Below, one piece after another: positions 34,191-45,843 of a stretch of DNA of 64,000 bases. A program made the translations under genes and the position numbers. Under the pieces are notes generated by a model that did not search any database, was not told the origin of the DNA, and was given only the letters and a program-made list of their open reading frames with translations. Source of the DNA: Phycomyces blakesleeanus NRRL 1555(-) (Eukaryota; Mucoromycota; Mucoromycetes; Mucorales; Phycomycetaceae); contig NW_017265136.1 of assembly GCF_001638985.1 (NCBI RefSeq), positions 2,643,650-2,707,649 of the forward strand. Reading direction: 5' to 3'. Position 1 is the first letter of the stretch; every line of letters starts with the position of its first letter.

Positions 34191-37100
34191 ATGGCGCAGT
34201 CAGCACGCGAATTACCTAGTCTTGTCGCCTCTCCTACCAACACACTAACCCTACAAGATGTTGTACTTGACTCTCCAGTCTGGCGTGCCAATGTCATTCA
34301 TCTTGAAGACCAGATGGAACAATTTTCAAAATGGATCGACCGATTCATTCGAATGATAAAACAATATATTGAATCTATCGAGAGTAAGCATTGACGTCTT
34401 ATGCATCACTCAATAAGGTCAAATACGAATGAGGTCATAACTATTATATATATATATATATATATATATTTAAAAAAAATTGTAGAACATAATTTAGAAA
34501 CCAGTAATCTCGCCAAATGGACTCATCCTCCTGGTCTGGATGGTTCGTTCTTGGGTAGGTTATTTAATTGGTAGATTCAAGAAGGTATTTGTGTGTACTG
34601 ATGATAAAGTCACTGGACGATCGATACAGATCCACACGTTGCTGGCACAGTCATCAATGCATTCATAGGTACGCTTCAGTCGGACCTCGCATTTAAACAA
34701 AAGCTGGTAAAATATCAAAATGAATGTCCGCTTTAGGATTAAATGAATAAAGAAAAAAAAGAAACTTATATAAAAAAAATATTATATGTTCTTGTAGGCA
34801 TCAGATCTAGAAGAGACATTATTATTACCTCTGCAACATTTTATAAAGACCGAGCTTAAAGACTTTAGAGAAGCGAAACGACAATTTGATAAAGTTCTAG
34901 ATAAATATGAAAATCAGCTGAGTAGATACAGTATACTCAGCAAGCAAAAAGAACCCAGTGCACTGCGAGAAGATGCTTTCCAGACATTTGACGTTCGAAC
35001 AGCGTACACCAGGGCTTGTGGCGACTTCTTCAGTCGGATGATAAAGTTTAGATCTAACCTGGAGCACCAGTTAGTTCAGTGTTTCTCAGGGGCTATGCAG
35101 GCCAAGATCGAAGAGGTCGATGAAATAGGTCAGGCATGTGCTCAAATCCGTCTCCTACTCCCAGGGTGGCGTCTGTGGCTAGAAGAGGTATGGTGTGTTG
35201 TAATATGCTGGTGAAGACAAAAAAAAGCCAATATATACATATCTTTGTGCTTATTATCCTTCAGAACAAAGAGTCTTGTGCCTTTCAACTCCAGAAAATC
35301 CAAAAATCGTGCTCAGTATTAGAAGATGCCTACATTCGCCAAACACGACCCCATCGCTCTCTCAAACGTTATTCGACTGTACCAAATCGACGCCGTTCGA
35401 CTATTATTTCAGGGTCACCTGTCTTGGGAGAAAGTCCTGATGATAGGGCAACAATACGACCACCATCCCTCAGTGAACATCGCATGTCGCTCGAAGATCA
35501 AAACACATTCGAAGCTCTACTACCAGACGACAGTTCCCCACGTCAGGGATACCTCTACCAAAAATGTGCAATCGGAAAATCTACTCGGTACACCTGGACC
35601 CGCCGCTGGTTCTTCTTACAAGATGGCTTTTTTGGAAACTGTACCGTTGGAACTATCAATAAAGTTAAAGGAAGCTTAGTAGTAGATGAGCGGATAAAAA
35701 TTCAAGGCTGTAAAGGCAAAATTAATAATGATATTGACCGAAGGTTTTGCTTTGAAGTACAAAATCCATCCAGGTAAAAAAAAAAGAAAAGCTTGGAGAT
35801 TAGACAACCCCCGGAAATACAGTACTCATGTGTTGTCTGGATAGCAATATAACTTTCTTACTTCAGGCAGAAACAGAAGACGAGATGATGCAATGGTTGT
35901 GGGCCATTGAAAAACAAAAGGAACTTTTCAGCAAACCTGGAAGTCCAGAAGGCAGCCCAAGTAAGCTGTTGCAGCATAAGTATAAACAACAGCAGGAGGA
36001 GGAAGGTGGGGAGGATGAGGAGGCAGAAGAAGCAACCTTACCCCAGGCTCTCCTGTCTCCTAAGCCGACATTGCCTGTTAAACGATCTCCAGCTGAAAAA
36101 CTGACCCGCACCGTGTCGTCTTCCACATGCTTTCCTTTGAGACGTGAAGATCTCCTGAACAAAAACCAATCTCTCACATCCACCCTTTCTACCGCATTTT
36201 CACTTACATCACTAATGATCCGTGAGGGTACGCGGAAAGTAAAAACACCCGCCCCTAGCGAATCTAGCTCAGAAACTCCGGGGCAGATTGACATTGTTCC
36301 TCAGCCATCATCTTCCTGGGGTATGCCCTGGCTGATGTCGGGAATAAACGCTCTGGCGAACAATGGTGATGCTGCCAGTATATCGGATCCAATATCCAGC
36401 AAGTCGCCAAGTACAAACGAAGCAGGCCAAGTTGTCGTCTGGCCTACAAAGCTCGAGACCGAGACGCCCAAAGTAAAACTAACGGGCTATTCGTCTGATT
36501 TGGCCCAGAAACAAAAGGAATTACGAAAGTATTTTGCCAATGTGTCTTCATCTGAAGTTGTGCTGCAAGGTATACATATACACATATATACATCTTTTTA
36601 ATATTCAAATTTATAAGAGAAAAAGAAAAAAAAACAATTAAACTAAAAAGAAAAACTCTTATCTCATTTCCCACAGGATTCCCGGCATCTCTTTACTTAC
36701 AACAATCGAAGCAGAAAAGCACAGATGAGTTATCTGACAGAGGCTCGTCAACTAACGATCAGGCTTCTTTGTCAAGCCAGGAAATGTCTTCCGACGAGAA
36801 TGGGTTTGGCTATAATGGCTACTGTTACGTGACTCAGAAAAATCTGTGGTTCTACAGCTGCATAATGATGACTTGTGTTAATACGGTAAAATTAAAAAAA
36901 AAAAATCTTGATATGTTAAAGAAACGACCAACTAACTTAATATTGCTATGTATGTATGATTATTAGCTCGTTATTCCTCTTGACGATATTAAATTCATCC
37001 AGTTTGACAGAGCTTCATCTGCAACGTCGCATATGTTTATTGAAACAACCAGTCTAAGCCAACGTCACTGTTTTGGTCTTTGGTTAGAATCAGCCGAAAA

Positions 37101-39314
37101 GATTGGCGAGGAACTTCGATTGATTGTTGAAACTGCCAAAAGTCCAGGTGTAAGTGACAATAACAATCAAACAAGAAAATAAGCAAATAAGCAAACAAGC
37201 AAACAAGCAAACAAGCAAACAAGCAAACAAATAAGCAATCCAAAAACAAAACAAATAACAAAAAGCAGACTATTAATTTTTTTTTGTATTTTCTTACAGG
37301 AGACACAGTTACAAGCTCTGTATGATAACATTAAAAGCATTACACCCGGACGAAAACAAAAAACTCCTGTTAGCCATTTCACTGCGGTCAGTGCTCTCAA
37401 TGCTGCCGTAACTCCCCTAAATGTACAAGCACATCCTTCACAGCTATTATCCCAAGAGCCTATGGTAACAACCCAAGACAGCACAAATAGTATGATTAGC
37501 TCTATCGGTCGACGAAATAGCTCTACAACCACCTCTGTGGATATCCGCGGTCGAAAGACGTCTGCCGCTACTGGAGCACTTACAGCAGCCATGGAAGCAG
37601 CATCTCCTTCTAAACTAAGTAGGAGTCCTCCTAAATCAGAAAAATATCTATCCCAATTATCAAAAACAAACATAAATCTCCCAGACGAAGTCTGGCCAGA
37701 CAATATTGAAAAGCCTACTGAGCCAGTAACATGCGGGTGCCAAGACCATTTGGACAAAAAAGAGACCGAGGTACCATTACATATCAGTGCAAAAAGGCTG
37801 TTTGATATGATGTTTTCAGAATCACAGAGTGGAGAAGAAGCCGGATCTAAAAGTATCTGGAAATCATTTAATAAGGAGAGAGGAAATTCAGGTGAGTTCT
37901 TCAAGAGCAAAACAAGATTACCCTGATATTTTTTTTTATGTTTATATATTATATAATTATATCATAATTAACTAGTCGTATCCTTTAGATCTTAAAATCT
38001 CAGGCTGGTCAGAGAACAAAGAAGGCAATAAAGAGAGAATTTTGACATATACAATGCCAGTAACCAACCCAATGGGTGAGTGAAAAGAAAGGAGACCAGC
38101 CATTATTAGAAAAAGAATAAACTCATTCGATGTTTTTTTTTTCATGTAGTCAAAGCCAAAGAAACAAACGTAATAGAAACCCATCAGATTCTAGAAGAAA
38201 AAGACCATTTGTAAGTATTTTCATATTTCTGACTGTCTTCATAATTACTCACTGTAACTTGTCCCGCATTAGATCCTATGCCGTTATTATTTCGACAAGA
38301 ACACCTAATCTTCCCTATGCAGATGCATTCATACCATGTATAAAGTACTGCATTACCTACACATCCCCAAGTAGCTGCATACTGTCTTGCAGCTACGGTA
38401 TAAAATGGCTCAAGTCAGTCATGGTGAAATGTAAGTTTCCTGTATTATTAAGCTCACTGGGTTTTATTCATTTTTTGTTTTTTTTTCTTGTAACAATAGC
38501 CATGATAAACAGAGCAGCAAATAAAGGATTAGTAGAATCGATTGACCTTATGATCGCCCAAGTTAAGAAAAAAATATCCTTAGCTATCGGTGCTTCAGGT
38601 CAAGCATCCTCAGGACCTACATCTGGAGAACCAAGTCAAGCTCTTGACATTAGTGCAACTGCCAATGAATCACATTCCAAACCAGACACAGCAAACCGCA
38701 CTAGAGTGATAAGCTTAGGTGGCTTCAAAAAGCCAGCTATGTATATTCTGGCTGTGGTAACTCTGTGGATTATCACATATATATCTACGGGTGTATACTA
38801 TCGTCAAACCCACGAATTTTCTGCTCCAAATGAAACAATTTCATGGAGAGGTGTATATCTACGAGATCTTGATCAAGAATTAGCAGGGCAAGTCAGTGTG
38901 CCTATAAATTCCAATCCTAGGTATATATATATGTTTATATAAAAGCCTTGAATCTTTTTTAACATTGCTCAAATCAAATATTCAATCTTGTGTTAAAAAT
39001 CAATCATGAATAATCTATATAGAATGTACCAGTCATTTCAGGACTCTCGGATAGAGCCAATGGGGTGGAAATATACTTGGTTCAGTTCGCGGCATCGTCG
39101 TATGGCAGCCGAGCTTACCTATACACGAGAACGTCTTGGAGCATTACGCTATGAGCTTCTAGCAGCTTTCCGGATGCTAAACAGTATAGAGCAACATATT
39201 GTAGAGAGCGAGTACTGGAACTGGCTTTTGGACAGAAATCTACAATGTGAGAATGGATCTGAGCAAGGTGTCGATGGATGTGAAGAAGTTAGAAAAGAAT
39301 TATCAGACCATTAA
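34191..39314 (+). CDS. LAM-family BAR-PH-GRAM-VASt sterol-transfer/contact-site protein (SIP3/YSP1-like)
   Basis: Fourteen exons, 34191-34383, 34486-34554, 34630-34706, 34798-35187, 35265-35773, 35845-36569, 36677-36885, 36967-37149, 37300-37891, 37989-38075, 38150-38210, 38273-38430, 38500-38920 and 39023-39314, give 1321 residues. In order: a BAR-type helical domain (about 20-270); a PH domain (about 338-438, GYLYQKCAIG..WTRRWFFLQDG); a Ser-rich linker; a GRAM-like domain (about 655-785, GYCYVTQKNLWFYS); a VASt/START-like domain (about 930-1110); a membrane segment (1164-1184); and a C-terminal helical tail. In yeast such proteins sit at ER-plasma membrane contacts and move sterols. Lipid specificity here is unknown. 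Phases agree at every junction. Confidence 0.85.
37176..37236. repeat. (AAGCAAAC)n octanucleotide array in intron
   Basis: About seven 8-base units inside the intron between LAM-gene exons 8 and 9. On the opposite strand this makes a Leu/Cys/Phe-rich open frame that is a repeat artefact. Confidence 0.8.
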
Positions 39315-41976
39315 ATAAAGCCATGCTACAATCTACTACCAAAAAAAAACGAAAGAAACAGGACCATGCATTATTATCCTTGACACATCTTGCAATTTGT
39401 GCTATTAACGGTGTGGTCTCTACAAAGCTAATTACTCGAAAATATGGGCATATAATATACTTTTCCTCGTTATTGGCCGAAATAATGTTTTGATATTATT
39501 TATTTGCTCAATTATCTAGTTAAAATTATTTTAGTGAGCTTATACAAGGAATATATTAATTTACTCGAAAAAAGATATATGTATACAGAAAGTTAGAAAT
39601 GATTTGGTCGTTAGCTAGTTCTCCAAAATGGATACAGAATTTTCCCAAAGGATGAGGAACCTCCTTTCCCCCTGAAGAGCTATAATAAAAATACTTCAAG
39701 GGCCACAAAAAATAATACTAGCACGAAATTTAGTACCGTAGGAAAGTATAAATATTATTTACAATACTCTAAAGCTTTACAGTTTGACCTTTGGCATTAA
39801 TTAGCTATATTGAGGAACGGGGCTGTGCCTCACTTTTGTTGTAGTTATGGCTAATTATATGTCCTTTGTGTAACGCTTTTGCAGAAGCTGCTGTGTATGA
39901 CCGTCTTTTACGTAAATAGCTTCTGAGGGTCCATTTAATGCACTGTCTACAAAAAAAAAAGAACCAGATTATTTCCAATGATCGATGGATTATATTCTTG
40001 TTGCATTGAAACCTTCAAATACTTTACGCTTTTTTAATTTTACGTCTTTCATTATTTATATATACTTTGAGAATTCTGGTGCTCAAATGATTTACTTTTA
40101 CGATTATCTTTTATCAATTGCTATAAGAGTTAATATAATAGCTGACACGGTCTTCTTGGAACATGATATCCCTGTAATTTTCTTTTGAAAAGTCTGTAGT
40201 CCAGAAACAAAAAATGGTCGCTTCAAACTTATTTACATTCTGGTCTTAATATTCAGGGTCTTTAAGAAATATCAAAGGTTCAACAACATCTTTCCATAAG
40301 CAGTTCCAGATCATGACACTATTCTTTTTCATTCTCGTTGCATTAAAGCCTTCGAATCAATAATGATGCTGATACTGGCCTTCTGATCACTCCTACGTCT
40401 CTCGAGAACCCGCCAGTGATGCTTAATAGAGTAGATATCCGGGCTTTGAGATTGTCAGTAGCCAAAACATCGGATTTTATGACTGTCTTTTCGCCACCTC
40501 GAATATGACCCAGTATAGCAGCTGGCGTTATCTTCTTGGAACGCAAAGTACCTGTTTTATTACCGTAAAATGTTTTAGAACAAAGGAAGGAAGTTCTGGC
40601 CCAAAGTATTCAGATATTGGTCTTGGTTTACGTTACTATCTAGGAATACCAAAGGCCAAAAACCACTGGCCCAAAATCAGCTCCACGTCATCCCACTACC
40701 CTTCTCTCCATTTGGTTCTTTCGATGATATTTTTCTTATTTAACCATTTAGCTGACTCTCCTGACTGCTTTAGTCCCGCGATAAATTTGTCTTTCTACAA
40801 GCGAATATCCGTATCTTTTTTAAAGATGGCTCTTTGCCTAGAATATGAGACAAACGAGGTCCTTCTGAGCTACTAGCACAAGATGTCTTTCTATACTCTT
40901 ATTGGCTATTTACATCTTATTTAATCCACTCTTTTAATAATGTACTCGACAGTGGTCAAACTTCATACCAGTTAACAACGAAATGTGGTTAGAACCCCCC
41001 TTTGCTAAATTCATCTACATAATTTATCCATATTTGTAGTAATATATTTTTCCATATGGATCCCGAGTATTTTCTGATAAACATGTGTGTTGCATGTTGG
41101 GTTTAATTAATAAAATGGAGAAAACAGTGCTTTTACTTTTTATTTATTTCTTTGGCTATATTTTGACCGTTTTTTTTTTGCGAGGGTCAAACGTTTTAGC
41201 TTGTGATAGAAGATATAATCCGGATAATTCTAGCGCTTACTTGATCTTAACAGTACTCAAATATAGAAAGACTTATAGAATCGATCGGGACACTTCCCTT
41301 GCTATTATTTTGGACAGCAGACAGAGTATTTTGTGTAAGTAGACAATTGTCTATATTATTTGATTTGCATATATTCTATCAGTATATCGTTTATATTATC
41401 TTGAAAATAATAAAGACGAGCTTCCTATATGACTTAAAAAATCAGATATATACAAAGACTTTAAACATTTTTGTGCTCTATATCTAAATTATAGAAGAAA
41501 TAAACATTCTGGATCCAAAGTTATAACAAGTCGAATATAGGTTAACAAATATATCTTTCTTTAAATGTAGTCTATTTCTATTTGTGTGTATTGTTTATTG
41601 GGATCAATAAGATATAAAAGTGTGGCTCCTTTCACCTACAGAATATATTCAGCTACTCTTTCCTACACTTGATTTAATGTGTAAGAACAGCCTACCATTC
41701 TAGTGCTTTAAGCATTGTCGCTTTCTTTTTAATCAAACTTTATTCCAGCTCGATTATATGAAAACGTTGGATTGTTTGTCGAGTCCAATCATAAACGGAA
41801 TATACCGAAATGGTCCAGGAAAACTTTGTATTCGACTTTAATAAGTCAATGTTTTACTTTTGGAAATAATGAATGGTAAGAGAAATAAAAGAAAATAGCT
41901 TATAAGCAGAATATAGCTATTATTCATTTATGTTGATGTAAATATACATGTTTAAAGAATAAGATACTGATGGCTA
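39315..41976. other. Intergenic 2.7 kb with decayed direct duplication
   Basis: No intact gene is supported. The stretch is less dominated by microsatellites than other spacers, and two segments of roughly 280-350 bases (about 39993-40290 and 40331-40670) look like diverged direct copies of each other. They share short blocks such as TCTTCTTGGAAC, a GTTGCATT-(G/A)AA-(A/G)CCTTC block and AATA(T/C)CAAAGG. This suggests an old transposon or a decayed gene. Confidence 0.45.
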
Positions 41977-41980
41977 CTGA

Positions 41981-42275
41981 GGTATTCGGAATTGTTATTA
42001 ACCTGGTATCTCAATATTGGGAAAAGTAGATACTTTGATAGTGCTATTTATTAAAGAGACAAAAATAATATTGTTTATATCTGTTACTATTAAAATCTCT
42101 GTAATTCAAATCTTTGTTGTGTAATGGTTGGTTGGTTTACACTATATAAGTGTATAATTGACATGTACCTGGTGTGTAGCAGTTCTGGAGATTATTAACT
42201 TTTCAGGTTTATTGGCAAGAAGAGACCAGTGTTTGGCTATGGCTTTTATTTCGCTCAAGTGTAGCATGTATACTA
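41981..42275 (+). repeat. Dispersed repeat, copy 1
   Basis: About 290 bases, from GGTATTCGGAATTG to GTATAC. Shared blocks with the other two copies include TTTATTAAAGAGA, the TGTGTAATGGTTGG block and a GAACCAGTGTTTG-like block. Similarity by eye is perhaps 70-80 percent. It has no coding frame and no clear terminal inverted repeats. Confidence 0.75.
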
Positions 42276-43386
42276 AAAGACCTACTAAAAATTGCACCAT
42301 ATTATACAGAAACTTCATTTTTACATTTATGTGGTTTAAATCAGCCGAAATAACAATGGGGGATCCGCACAGTATTAACAATATATCTCTCCACAAAAAG
42401 CAAATCCTTGAAAAGAATGATAGTATAGTAATTCCACTTGCCTGACCGACCATAATACTACTAGGATTCTAAATATTGGTTATTTTACCCATTTTTTTCC
42501 TTGCTAAATTATTACTATATCGAGTGCTGACTCTACTTATCTCTATTGCTAACAGCCTTTGAGCCTTTGGTAATGATCGACCACAAAAAAAAAGAAAATA
42601 AAAAGCTCAATATATCTAGCCAGACTATATGTCTTCTTCTACTCTCTCATACACCTTTCCACTGGGTCACTGTAAAATCAACATCATTATATTAGTATAT
42701 TAAGTCCACTCTTTATTTTGCTTTATTGGTCTGTCGTAGATTCATTAGCATGGAGTATAATCCAATAACTGAGCAAGTCATTTTCATTATTGTAAAATAC
42801 GATACGGAACAAAGAAGCAACAATAATGAGATATCGTCAATGTACGTACACCTATTATCATTTTTTTTCTTAGCACTCAGACAATAACATCGTTACGTAC
42901 CACATTGTGAATCTTGAGTCATCAAACTAAACTAGGTTTCTAAACTGGTCATCTACTCAATTAACATGAGTTTCGACCCCATTGTAACGGGCGTTGTTAC
43001 CATCTTTCAGTCAAACTTAGTTTGAAAGCTGTAATGCCTGAGCATACCACCGGATGACTTAAAAAGAGAGAGAGAGAGAGAGAAAAAGTCTGTTACTGTT
43101 CGCTTTACAAATGATAATATTCTTTAATGCTAATCTCAGATGATTGTCGGATGTACATGGATTCTTTTGTACAATCTTCACATGTTATGCTTTTGGGCTA
43201 CGGCCTCTCACAGACTTTTAGGGAGGTTTCTTTTTTATTTGGTTTTGTAATAATAATAGTAATAATAATGATAAAAAATAAGCAATATAAATATAATAGC
43301 GTCTCCAGCAGTCGCTTTTATCTCGACTTTTATCCTGTATTTAGACTTTTAGCTAAAAGTCATGTTCCCAGAATTCATTTTATTTT
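42276..43386. other. Intergenic between repeats
   Basis: AT-rich with a (GA)n tract at about 43065-43082 and a small palindrome TCAAACT-T-AGTTTGA near 43012. A block at about 43147-43172 (GATGTACATGGATTCTTTTG) recurs in diverged form near 48468 after dispersed-repeat copy 3. No gene is supported. Confidence 0.45.
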
Positions 43387-43387
43387 A

Positions 43388-43832
43388 TCTAATTAGAAAA
43401 AAACAGGATGGAGTTAGAGATCATGTCATGCAACTTATAACTTTCGCCACGTATTCCCTAACTTACTTGTTTCTCAATAAAATAAAATATAAGGCCTATA
43501 CTACTTGGTAATTGTGTACGGCACACAATTAACAGTAAGGAAAAGTCATATAGAACTTAACATAGGCCAATGGGGTCACCCTCTGAGAGGAAGGGGGGAG
43601 CAAAGCTCCTAGTCTAATTAGAAAAAACAGGATGAAGTTAGAGATCATGTCATACAACTTATAAATTTTGTCACGTATTATCTAACTTACTTGTTTCTCA
43701 ATAAAATAAAATATGAAGCCTATACTACTTGGTAATTGTGTGCCGTACACAATTGACAGTAGAGAAAAGTTATATAAAACTTCATAGGCCAATGACCCCT
43801 TCCCCCGAGGGGAGGGGGGAGCAAAGCTCCTA
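43388..43832. repeat. Tandem pair of ~225-bp units with internal hairpins
   Basis: Unit A (about 43388-43612) and unit B (about 43613-43832) are roughly 85-90 percent alike by eye. Both run from TCTAATTAGAAAAAA to GGAGCAAAGCTCCTA. Each contains three hairpins: 9-base arms TAATTGTGT/ACACAATTA (43509-43531) or nearly so (43733-43755), a C-rich/G-rich arm pair (about 43580-43590 and 43796-43817), and GGAGC-AAA-GCTCC (43597-43609 and 43818-43830). There is no coding frame. Confidence 0.85.
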
Positions 43833-43887
43833 ATATATATAATAACACATTTTGGTTAAAATATATAAGAGTTGATTTTTTTTTACT

Positions 43888-44292
43888 ATGATTATAACTA
43901 ATTCTAACTCTAGCTATAACTCTTATTCTAACACTAGCTATGACTCTTATTCTAACACTAGCTATGACTCTAATTCTAACACTAGCTATGACTCTTATTC
44001 TAACACTAGCTATGACTCTTATTCTAACACTAGCTATGACTCTAATTCTAACACTAGCTATGACTCTTATTCTAACACTAGCTATGACTCTTATTCTAAC
44101 ACTAGCTATGACTCTTATTCTAACACTAGCTATGACTCTTATTCTAACACTAGCTATGACTCTAATTCTAACACTAGCTATGACTCTTATTCTAACACTA
44201 GCTATGACTCTTATTCTAACACTAGCTATGACTCTAATTCTAACACTAGCTATGACTCTGATCCGGATTTTGCTAGTAAAGTTAGTTGTTAG
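43888..44292 (+). CDS. Possible ORF made of an octapeptide repeat, uncertain gene
   Basis: A 134-codon frame starting MIITNSNSSY consists almost wholly of the octapeptide Y-D-S-(Y/N)-S-N-T-S repeated about thirteen times, followed by a short tail SDPDFASKVSC. It is encoded by a 24-base minisatellite. Because the unit length is divisible by three, other frames are also open (a Leu/Thr/Met-rich version in the +1 frame), so openness alone proves little. There is no signal peptide or homology that I recognise. If expressed, it would be a Ser/Tyr/Asn-rich low-complexity protein. Confidence 0.25.
   Translation: MIITNSNSSYNSYSNTSYDSYSNTSYDSNSNTSYDSYSNTSYDSYSNTSYDSNSNTSYDSYSNTSYDSYSNTSYDSYSNTSYDSYSNTSYDSNSNTSYDSYSNTSYDSYSNTSYDSNSNTSYDSDPDFASKVSC
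43902..44259. repeat. 24-bp minisatellite array
   Basis: About 14-15 tandem copies of a 24-base unit (TATGACTCTTATTCTAACAC then TAGC). The main variant is TAT versus AAT at one codon. In repeat order the variant pattern is Y N Y Y N Y Y Y Y N Y Y N, which suggests a three-unit (72-base) higher-order repeat. Confidence 0.9.
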
Positions 44293-44522
44293 TAATGTTA
44301 GTTGTTCATAATGTTAGTTGTTCAAAAAGTTAATTGTTTGTAGTTAGTTGTGAGTAAGGTTAGTTCCCGTTGCTTGTTAGTTCCCGTTGCTTGTTAGTGT
44401 CTGTTGCTTATTAGTATGTTAGTCTGTTAGTCTGCTGCTTCTTGTTGCTTCCTGTTGTTACAAAAAGTTTTTTTGTTAGTTGCTTCTTCCGGGGTACCCG
44501 GAGATTACTCTTCTTGTTACCA

Positions 44523-45002
44523 TCAGAAGAGTAATCCCCGGACTGCAGATGCTGTGATTACACCGGCAACTGTCAGCCATTTTCTAGTCCCATTTCCAAC
44601 CTCTTCAGGTTCTGTGGGTGGCTGTGGCTGTGGCTGTGGGTGTGGGTGTGGTTGTGGTTGTGGTTGTGGTTGTGGTTGTGGGTGTGGGTGTGGGTGTGGG
44701 TGTGGGTGTGGGTGTGGCTGTGGCTGTGGGTGTGGCTGTGGCTGTGTTATATCAGCTTCGTACTCGTCATCGGCGTCGTAGTCGGCATCTTCTTCTGCTT
44801 CGTCGAGAAGTTCTTCTTCTGCATCAAAGAACTCCTCGCTTTCTTCTTCTTCTTCTTCTTCTTCTTCTTCTTCTTCTTTGACTACTACTTCTTCTTCTTC
44901 TTCTTCTTCATCATCTTCTTCTTCTTCTTCTTCTTTGACCACTACTTCTTCTTCTTCTTCTTCTTTGACCACTACTTCTTCTTCTTCTTCTTCTTTGACC
45001 AC

Positions 45003-45034
<32 letters not shown>

Positions 45035-45843
45035 CTTCTTCTTCTTCTTCTTCTTCTTCTTTTACTACTACTTCATCTTCTTCTTCTTCATCATCTTCTT
45101 CATCTTCTTCTTCATCATCCTCATCTTCTTCTTCTTCATCATCCTCATCATCATCATCTTCTTCTTCTTCTTCTTCATCTTCTTCATCATCTTCTTCATC
45201 ATCATCATCTTCATCTTCTTCTTCATCATCATCTTCTTCTTCTTCTTCATCTCCTGCTTCTTCTTCTCTTCTTCTTTCTTCGTATCTTCTGTCTATCTCT
45301 CTTCTTCTTTCTTCTTCTCTTCTTCTTTCTTCGTCTCTTCTTTCTGCCTCTCTTCTTCTTCTTATTTCTTCTCTTCTTCTTATTGCTTCTTCATTGCTTC
45401 TTCTTTCTTCTCTTCTTCTTCTTTCTGCTTCTCTTGCGTCAATATCTCTTCTTCTTATTTCTGCTTCTTCTATTCTCCTTTTCTTTTGCTTGATAAAATG
45501 AGCTGTAGCTTTGTGCTCCAGCTCATTTTCTTTCTCCAATCGTCGCTTAAGCCCCTTGGGCAGGTCTGGTGCTATAGGTATATTATTGATTAATATTATA
45601 TTGTTTATCTACTATTATATAGATACATGACTTACCAATAATTTTCACTTTTTTGATCTTTCGATCAAAAACTTCGGCTAGATTAGTTTTGACTAATCTA
45701 ACTAGAAGTATGCCTCTCAACAGCTTTGGGACATGCTTGTGAATGGCCTTTGGGCCAAACACAAACAAGCCGTTGAAGGACACTTTTTTGCTGCTTATGC
45801 TGCTGCTGCTGCTGCTGCTAGGGTTGCTTGACTGGCTGTACAT
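44523..45843 (-). CDS. Acidic Glu/Asp-rich low-complexity protein, hypothetical
   Basis: Two exons, 45843-45636 and 45571-44523, joined by a consensus intron (GTAAGT...CTATAG), give 418 residues. The N-terminal 70 residues (MYSQSSNPSS..; FNGLFVFGPKAIHKHVPKLL) are of normal composition. Then comes an Arg/Glu-rich coiled-coil-like segment (about 85-175), a long Glu/Asp run interrupted by several VVVKEEEEEE units, and a (His/Gln-Pro)n stretch. The tail is VGNGTRKWLTVAGVITASAVRGLLF. The acidic run is encoded by an expanded (TTC)n tract on the plus strand. No family is recognised. The intron and the non-repetitive ends favour a real gene, perhaps multicopy; the length of the repeat makes the exact sequence suspect. 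Confidence 0.5.
44618..44745. repeat. (GTGGGT/GTGGCT)n hexamer array
   Basis: About 21 hexamers of GTGGGT, GTGGTT and GTGGCT variants; on the minus strand they encode alternating His/Gln-Pro of the acidic protein. Confidence 0.85.
44840..45260. repeat. Expanded (CTT)n / (CAT) trinucleotide tract
   Basis: Over 400 bases of CTT/CAT triplets with interspersed TTTGACCACTAC blocks that recur at 44877, 44934, 44967 and 44994. These blocks encode the VVVK spacers on the minus strand, so block duplication as well as slippage has shaped the tract. Confidence 0.9.

Noticed and set aside
35126..35165. 36-base intron within LAM-gene exon 4 (GTCAGG...CCCAG)
   Set aside because: Too short for a usual intron, and the read-through frame stays open and helical.
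37167..37910. 247-codon minus-strand frame over LAM-gene exon 9 and its intron
   Set aside because: Antisense to a well-supported VASt-protein exon, and its end is made of an octanucleotide repeat.
43902..44259. CRISPR-like array
   Set aside because: Direct 24-base units are contiguous without unique spacers; it is a minisatellite.
44640..45593. Long plus-strand Phe/Ser-rich and Trp/Leu-rich frames opposite the acidic gene
   Set aside because: They are the other frames of the CTT and GTGGGT repeats; no normal protein sequence or introns.
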